A stretch of DNA of 64,000 bases from JAWVFM01 sp963823245 (lineage in GTDB: Bacteria > Actinomycetota > Thermoleophilia > Solirubrobacterales > 70-9), in NCBI GenBank assembly GCA_963823245.1, contig CAWGKQ010000007.1:248001-312000 (forward strand). Reading direction: 5' to 3'. Shown one piece after another: positions 58,962-64,000 of the stretch. Numbering within the stretch: position 1 is the stretch's first letter; every line of letters begins with the position of its first letter. Position numbers and translations under genes: made by a program. Below the pieces are notes generated by a model. That model did not search any database, had not been told where the DNA came from, and saw nothing but the letters and a program-made list of their open reading frames with translations.

Positions 58962-59560
58962 ATGTACGCGGGGCCGATCCAGCGGCTCGTCACCGAGCTC
59001 TCGCGGCTGCCCGGCATCGGGCAGCGCAGCGCGCAGCGGCTCGCCTTCCACATCCTGCGCGCGAGCGACGAGGACGCGTTCGCCCTCGCCGACGCGATCC
59101 GCGAGGTGAAGGAGAAGGTGGGGCTGTGCGAGGTGTGCTTCAACCTCGCCGAGGGCCCGCGGTGCCGGATCTGCGAGGACGAGCGGCGTCAGAGCTCGAT
59201 GATCTGCGTGGTCGAGGAGCCCGCCGACGTGATCCCGATCGAGCGCACCGGCGAGTACCGCGGCCTCTACCACGTCCTCGGCGGCGCGCTGTCGCCGATC
59301 GACGGCGTCGACCCCGAGGACCTGAAGATCACCGAGCTCGTCGCGAGGGTCGAGCGAGGCGGGGTGGAGGAGGTCGTGCTCGCCACCAACCCGACGACCA
59401 CCGGCGAGGCGACCGCGATCCACATCGCGGAGCTCCTGCGCGGGAAGGCGACGCATCACCCGCCTCGCCTCGCGGCCTGCCGGTCGGCGCCGACCTCGAG
59501 CACGCCGACGAGGTCACGCTCGGCCGCGCGCTCGCCGGCCGGATGTCGCTCGACCGCTAG
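58962..59560 (+). CDS. recR: Recombination mediator protein RecR, one frameshift
   Basis: ATG 58962 gives MYAGPIQRLVTELSRLPGIG with the HhH motif LPGIGQRSAQRLAFHIL, the C4 zinc finger GLCEVCFNLAEGPRCRICED, and the Toprim domain MICVVEEPADVIPIERTGEY and YHVLGGALSPIDGV. A break near 59452 is followed in another frame by RLASGLPVGADLEHADEVTL and GRALAGRMSLDR to TAG 59560. The corrected protein of about 199 residues is full length. RecR works with RecO/RecF in gap repair. Confidence 0.93.
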
Positions 59561-61716
59561 CCCTCGGCCAGGCCGACCCGGGCGTGCAGGCGGCGCAGCG
59601 GGCGGGGCGCCCACCAGTTCCACTTGCCGAGGAGCTCCATCAGCGAGGGCACGAGCAGCGCGCGGATGATCGAGGCGTCGATCAGCACCGCGAGCGCCGT
59701 GCCGATGCCGTTCTCCTTGATGAACACGATCTCCGAGGTGGCGAACGCGCCGATCGCGATGGCGAACAGGAGCGCCGCGGCGGTGACGATGCGGCCGGTG
59801 CGCTCGAGGCCGATCGCGACCGACTCGGAGTCCGAGGCGCCGCCGTCGCGTGCCTCCTTGATTCGCGAGAGGAGGAAGACGGCGTAGTCGGTCGAGAGGC
59901 CGAAGGCGACCGCGAAGATCAGGATCGGCATCGTCTGCTCGAGCGCCCCCTGGCTCGAGTAGCCGAGCAGGCCCTCGAGGTTGCCGTCCTGGAAGATGAG
60001 GACGAGGATCCCGAACACGGCGCTGAGGTTGAGGCGCGTTCATCAGCAGCGACTTGACCGGCAGGACGACCGAGCCGGTCATCAGGAAGAGGATCACGAG
60101 GGTCGCGACGACGACGATCGCGAGCGCGATCGGCAGGTGCGACGCGAGGCTCGACTGGAAGTCGACGAAATGGGCGGTGGCGCCGGTGACGAGGACGGTC
60201 GACCCGGCCGGGGTCGGGGAGGTCGCGGATCCGCGTCACCGTGTCCTTGCTCGCGCTGGTCGATGAACGGCGGTGGTCGATGATCGCGTCGACGATCGTC
60301 ACGCCGCCGCGCAGCCTCTGCGGCGGCTCGACCGGCGACGACGCCCGGCACGCCGTGAAGCTGCGAGCTCGACCCTGCGCCAGGGCCCGGCTGCCGCCGC
60401 CGTCGACCACGACCCGGATCGGCGTGTCGCGGAACGGCGGGAAGTTGGCGCGCAGCGCGTTGTCGACCTGCCGTGCGCTGGCGCTCTGCGGGCAGCACCT
60501 GGGCGTCGACCGAGGTGAACTTGATCTGCAGGAACGGGATCCCGAGGGCGATCAGGAAGCGGCGCTGGCGATCGCGACCGGCGCCGGGCCGGCGCATCAC
60601 GAAGCGCGAGAGCCGGTACCAGAATGCCGTCCTGCATGGGCCGCGCGTCGCGGTCGGCGCGGCGCTGGAGGAACCGCGGCGAGAGCGCATTGACTCGCGG
60701 TCCCGAGGAGGCTCAGCACCGCCGGCAGGACGACGAGCGCGACCAGCGCGGCGAACAGGGCGACCGAGGCGCCCGCCGATGCCCATCGAGTAGAGGAACC
60801 GCTGCGGAAAGACGGTGAGCGAGGCGAGCGCGGCCGCGACCGTGAGCGAGGAGAAGAGCACCGTTCGCCCGGCCGTCCGCAGGGTCGTGCGAAGCGCCTC
60901 CCAGCGCTGCGTTCGGCTGGCCTCGGCGTGCGCGCTGTCGACGCCGCGCTGCGCGAGCTCCTCGCGGTAGCGGGAGACGATGAAGAGGCTGTAGTCGATC
61001 GCCAGGCCGAGGCCGAGGCCGGTCGTCAGGTTGAGGGCGAAGATCGAGATCGAGCCGAACTCGCTGGCGATCCGCAGGATCAGGAAGGTGCCGACGATCG
61101 CCAGCCCGCCGACGAGCAGCGGCAGGAGGGCGGCGACGCGCTGCGGAAGAAGAGCAGCGAGAGCAGGAAGAGCAGCGGGAACGCGAGCAGCTCGGCTCGG
61201 CGCAGGTCGGACTCCGTCTGCTCGTTGACCTGCTGCCGTGGCGAGGGCGTAGCCGCCGACCGTCACCCCGCGCTTGCCCGAGAGCGTGTCGGCGATCGCG
61301 TGGCCGCGTCCTGGTGCCCTTGTCGTCGGTCGGCCGCAGCGCCACCGCCAGGTAGGTCTCGTGGCCGTTGCGCGAGACGAAGTCGCGCGCTCCGGTGTCG
61401 TAGTAGCCGGTGACGTGGCGACGTCGTGGCGCGCGCGAAGCTAGCGCTCGGCGCGCCGACGCGCGCTCCTCGGCGCCGGCGATGCGACCTGGGCGCCCTT
61501 GAAGAGGACGATCACCGAGGTGTCGCGCGATACCCATTCGCCTCGACCAGGTTGTCGGCCTGGACGCTCTCCGTGGCCGGGTCGTCGTTGCCGTAGGGGG
61601 CGAGGTGCTTGGCGACGGAGCCACCGACGGCGATCGCGAGCGCGAAGAAGACCGCCGCGCCCGATCCCTACGAAGCGGCGGCGGCGGTAGACGAAGCGGG
61701 CGAGGGCGTCGAACAT
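59557..61716 (-). CDS. MMPL/RND-family exporter, many frameshifts
   Basis: ATG 61716 starts MFDALARFVYRRRRFVGIG. Recognisable pieces in changing frames are VSRNGHETYLAVALRPTDDK, GGLAIVGTFLILRIASEFGS followed by LNLTTGLGLGLAIDYSLFIV (the GxxxDY motif of MMPL), SLTVAAALASLTVFPQRFLY, then AVAFGLSTDYAVFLLSRIKE (second GxxxDY) and ENGIGTALAVLIDASIIRAL, ending WWAPRPLRRLHARVGLAEG. Two six-helix halves imply a proton-driven lipid or drug exporter of about 720 residues. At least six indels break it. It is coupled to the PadR gene by TGATG. Confidence 0.8.
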
Positions 61717-62257
61717 CAGGCGGCGCTCCTTCGTCCTCGGCGGCCAGCTCGCGCGCGGCGCGCTCGCACCAATCGGCCATCCACTGGTTGCACTCGATTC
61801 CGTAGCGGCAGACGAGTATCGGGAAGCGGTTCGCGTGCTCGCCCGCGGCCGACTCGATCGCCTTCAGCGCCTCGACCCGCTCGAGGTGATGACGGCGCTT
61901 CGCCTCCAGCGTCGCCGCCGCCGACTCGCCGTCGGTTGTGTCGGCGAAGAACAGCTTCAGCAGGCCCTCGTCGCGCATCTCCAGCACATCCGGCTCGACC
62001 GCGAGCCACGCGCGAAGTTCCCGGCGCCCCGCCTTGGTGAGCGAGTAGACCGTCCGTCGCCGCCCGCCGGCGGGCTTCGATTCGCCCGCGATCAGGCCGG
62101 CGTCGGAGAGCGAGCGCAGTTGCGGGTAGATCTGGCCGTAGCTGGCGGCCCAGAAGAAACGCACGGCCCTGTCGACGAAGGCCTTGATCTCGTAGCCCGA
62201 CTTCGGGCCGAGCGAAAGGAGGCCGAGGATGACGTAGGCGGTCGGCGAAAGATCCAT
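61715..62257 (-). CDS. PadR-family transcriptional regulator
   Basis: ATG 62257 begins MDLSPTAYVILGLLSLGPKS, GYEIKAFVDRAVRFFWAASY and GQIYPQLRSLSDAGLIAGES with wing RRRTVYSLTKAGRRELRAWL, a PadR winged helix. The C-terminal effector/dimer domain runs through RRHHLERVEALKAIESAAGE to WMADWCERAARELAAEDE. The natural stop is probably the TGA overlapping the MMPL ATG, which needs one base change in frame; otherwise the frame runs on. It presumably represses the exporter until a toxic ligand binds. Confidence 0.85.
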
Positions 62258-62270
62258 ACCCAGGCGGAAC

Positions 62271-62285
62271 ATATCATTTGGATAT
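62271..62285. promoter_or_regulatory. Inverted repeat upstream of padR
   Basis: ATATC-ATTTG-GATAT is a perfect 5-base inverted repeat 14 bases upstream of the padR ATG, in an A/T-rich island within GC-rich DNA. It is a plausible PadR auto-operator or part of the promoter. Confidence 0.5.
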
Positions 62286-62294
62286 ATCGGGAAG

Positions 62295-62310
62295 TGTGAT
62301 TCTAATCACA
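62295..62310. promoter_or_regulatory. Perfect CRP/GlxR-type binding site
   Basis: TGTGATTCTAATCACA is a perfect 16-base palindrome with half-sites TGTGA and TCACA at the 6-base spacing of CRP-family regulators. It is 38 bases upstream of the padR ATG and likely governs the padR-exporter transcript in response to cAMP or a related signal. Confidence 0.75.
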
Positions 62311-62341
62311 GTGCCTCCGCCGAAAGCCCACGCGAATCCGC

Positions 62342-62387
62342 CGAACGTCCCTCGCTTGGGGGTATGAGCGGTCCCGCGGGACGTTCG
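62342..62387. repeat. Dispersed palindromic repeat, copy 2
   Basis: CGAACGTCCC (62342-62351) and GGGACGTTCG (62378-62387) are perfect 10-base arms. It lies between the GH3 stop and padR, where it might also terminate GH3 transcription. Same arms and spacing as the copy at 57995. Confidence 0.65.
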
Positions 62388-62402
62388 CTGGTTTGGCCGC
62401 CG

Positions 62403-63577
62403 TCAGCGGGGCTGGCCCCGCAGAAGGCCGATGCGCCGCTTGAGATCGAGCACTCTGGCCGCGGCGTCGGCCAGGCGCTGCTCGGGAATCGCCCCGGTCT
62501 CGACGGCGCGCACGAGCGCCGCGCGGACGCCCCGCTGGTAGCGCGGATCGTCGATCTGGACCATGTCGGCGCCGGCGGCGATCGCCTCGACGGCCGCGTC
62601 GGGCACGTTCGCGTCGCCGTGATCGCCCCCGCCCCGAGGTCGTCGGTGATCGCGACGCCGTCGAAGCCGAGCTCGCCTCGCAAGAGGTCCGTCGCGACCC
62701 CGGTGGTGAGCGCGCCCGGCGTCACCGGGTCGTAGGCGGCGTAGTAGGCGAGCGACAGCACCACGGCCCGCGCGCCGGCGTCGAACGCTGCCCGGAACGG
62801 CGCCGCGTCGCGGTCGGCCAGGGTCGCGGCGTCGAGCCCGACGGTCGCGGGCCCCTGGTCGGTGTCCTGCGACGCCGCTCCCAGCCCGGGGAAGTGGAGG
62901 GGCGCGCAGGCGAGCCGGCCCCTCTCGCAGCCGCGAGTGCTGGCGGCCGTCAGCGCGGCGACGAGGTCGGGGCTGGCGCCGAACGCCCGGTCGCCCAGTG
63001 GGCTGGCGGGCGTGGTCGTGTCGGCGACCGGGAACAGGTCGAGGTCGAAGCCGGCCCCTCGGAGCGCGCTCGCCGCGTCCTCGCGCCCAGCGCTCGGCGA
63101 TCGCCGGGGAGCGCTCCTGGCCCACGCGCAGCTCGCTCACCGCCGGGGGCAGGTCCCCGAGCGAGCGGTAGCGACCGCCCTCCTGCTGGGTGACGATCAA
63201 CGGCGGGACTCGGCCGCCGCCGAGGCCGGCGCGCGCGCAGCCCGGCGACGAGCTTCGTGCCCTGGGAGCGATCGGTCCAGTTCGACGGGGCCGACGACGA
63301 CGCCCCCGAGCTCGTGCGCGCGCAGCTCGTGCTCGATGGCGCCGCCGGGGGAGGTTCCGCTGAAGCCGAGCAGCATGACCTGATCGACCATCTGGGCCGG
63401 CCCCAGGCGCGACTCGACGGCGCGCACGCGCGGGTCGGCCGACTGGGCGGCGCCGGAGCCCGCCGGCTCCCCGCCGTCGCCACGCAGCAGGAGGGCCCAG
63501 ATCGCGGCGGTGGCGGCGATCGTGAGGCCGATGGCGACGATGCGGCGGCGCAGCGCGACGCCGCGGGACGGTGGCAT
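62403..63577 (-). CDS. Glycoside hydrolase family 3 protein (NagZ-like), several frameshifts
   Basis: ATG 63577 starts a membrane-anchor or signal segment, RRRIVAIGLTIAATAAIWAL, then RLGPAQMVDQVMLLGFSGTS. Further pieces in shifted frames are VTQQEGGRYRSLGDLPPAVS, LHFPGLGAASQDTDQGPATV, VVLSLAYYAAYDPVTPGALT, GELGFDGVAITDDLGAGAI (nucleophile Asp in ITDD) and AIAAGADMVQIDDPRYQRGV, ending IGLLRGQPR. This is the order of beta-N-acetylhexosaminidases that recycle cell wall. The usual KHFPG reads LHFPG, and a Gln replaces Asp in the DQEGG motif, so activity may differ. Confidence 0.78.
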
Positions 63578-63643
63578 GGCGGCACTATCCTGGCTCGCCC
63601 CGATGGATGGGCCAGTTCAAACGCCGCCGACCGGGAGATCGTC

Positions 63644-64000
63644 GTGATGAAGTTCGGCGGCACCTCCGTCGCCGGCGCCGACGACATCCGCCGCGCGGCG
63701 CGCCGCATCGTCGCCGCGCGCGAGGGCGGCAAGCGGGTCGTGGCCGTGCTCTCGGCGCGCGGCAAGACCACCGACGACCTGGTCGCGATGGCGAGCGAGG
63801 TCTCCGAGCGGCCCGACCCCCGCGAGCTCGACATGCTGCTCTCGGTCGGCGAGCGCATCTCCTGCGCCCTCGCGGCGATGGCGATCAACGACCTCGGCCA
63901 CCGCGCGATCTCGCTCACCGGCTCGCAGGCGGGCATCGTCACCGACTCCACGCACACCAAGGCGCGCATCCTCGACGTCCGCGCCGAGCGTATCCGCGAG
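63644..64000 (+). CDS. lysC: Aspartate kinase, N-terminal part (3' end outside window)
   Basis: GTG 63644 (or ATG 63647) begins VMKFGGTSVAGADDIRRAAR, the invariant KFGGTSV of aspartokinases. VVAVLSARGKTTDDLVAMAS, ELDMLLSVGERISCALAAMA and HRAISLTGSQAGIVTDSTHT follow the family order through residue 119, where the window ends. It phosphorylates aspartate at the head of lysine, threonine and methionine synthesis. The upstream context REIVVMKFGG suggests the true start may lie a little earlier, hidden by an indel. It is divergent from the GH3 gene. Confidence 0.93.
   Translation, partial: MMKFGGTSVAGADDIRRAARRIVAAREGGKRVVAVLSARGKTTDDLVAMASEVSERPDPRELDMLLSVGERISCALAAMAINDLGHRAISLTGSQAGIVTDSTHTKARILDVRAERIRE

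Overview
The window is high-GC DNA (roughly 65-70% by eye) with many GTG/TTG starts, ATGA/TGATG gene overlaps and protein families typical of Actinobacteria. The abundant SnoaL-like proteins beginning MSQENVE, the deazaflavin-dependent nitroreductases, DUF1918/DUF3303/DUF4383 proteins and secreted allene-oxide-cyclase-like proteins point to class Thermoleophilia (Solirubrobacterales or relatives). This is inference from family content; no marker gene was compared.

Layout. 0-4.5 kb: tail of a secreted protein, then a tightly overlapping six-gene operon (SRPBCC protein, two small proteins, two Gly-rich paralogues, one acidic protein) that resembles accessory genes of actinobacterial gas-vesicle clusters. 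4.8-7.1 kb: methyltransferase, ferritin-like protein, secreted barrel proteins. 7.1-13.1 kb (minus strand): a complete dipeptide/oligopeptide ABC importer (lipoprotein, two permeases, two ATPases), mostly frameshifted. 13.2-27.9 kb: mixed core metabolism: a gutted SDR gene, zinc alcohol dehydrogenase, nitroreductase, a metal-efflux pair (SO_0444-type permease and CDF) behind a CsoR-like operator, a Cys-containing HTH regulator divergent from DUF2231/DUF4383 membrane proteins, long-chain acyl-CoA synthetase, sulfotransferase, crotonase, hydrolases and repeat-containing secreted proteins.

28-50.7 kb is accessory DNA. A tyrosine recombinase and excisionase-like gene abut a complete tRNA-Val(CAC), and a degenerate copy of that tRNA's 3' end lies 21.7 kb away in the same orientation, consistent with an integrated island. 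Inside are four same-strand copies of a tRNA-Ser 3' half, an IS1182-type element, transposase and HTH remnants, and a dispersed array of SnoaL-like genes whose first and last tens of bases are nearly identical while their middles diverge. One pair of these conserved ends encloses an unrelated gene. Several SnoaL genes follow a GATACT box 8-9 bases before the ATG, suggesting leaderless transcription.

50.7-64 kb returns to core genes: a secreted copper-site protein, proline dehydrogenase and P5C dehydrogenase, the SRP RNA with dnaX, ybaB and recR, an MMPL exporter with its PadR regulator beneath a perfect CRP-type palindrome, a GH3 hydrolase and the start of lysC.

A caution on data quality: many otherwise conserved genes, especially at 6.7-13 kb and 50.9-63.5 kb, are broken by single-base indels where removing or adding one base restores the family sequence. 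These look more like assembly or sequencing errors than pseudogenes, so affected genes are annotated over their full span.
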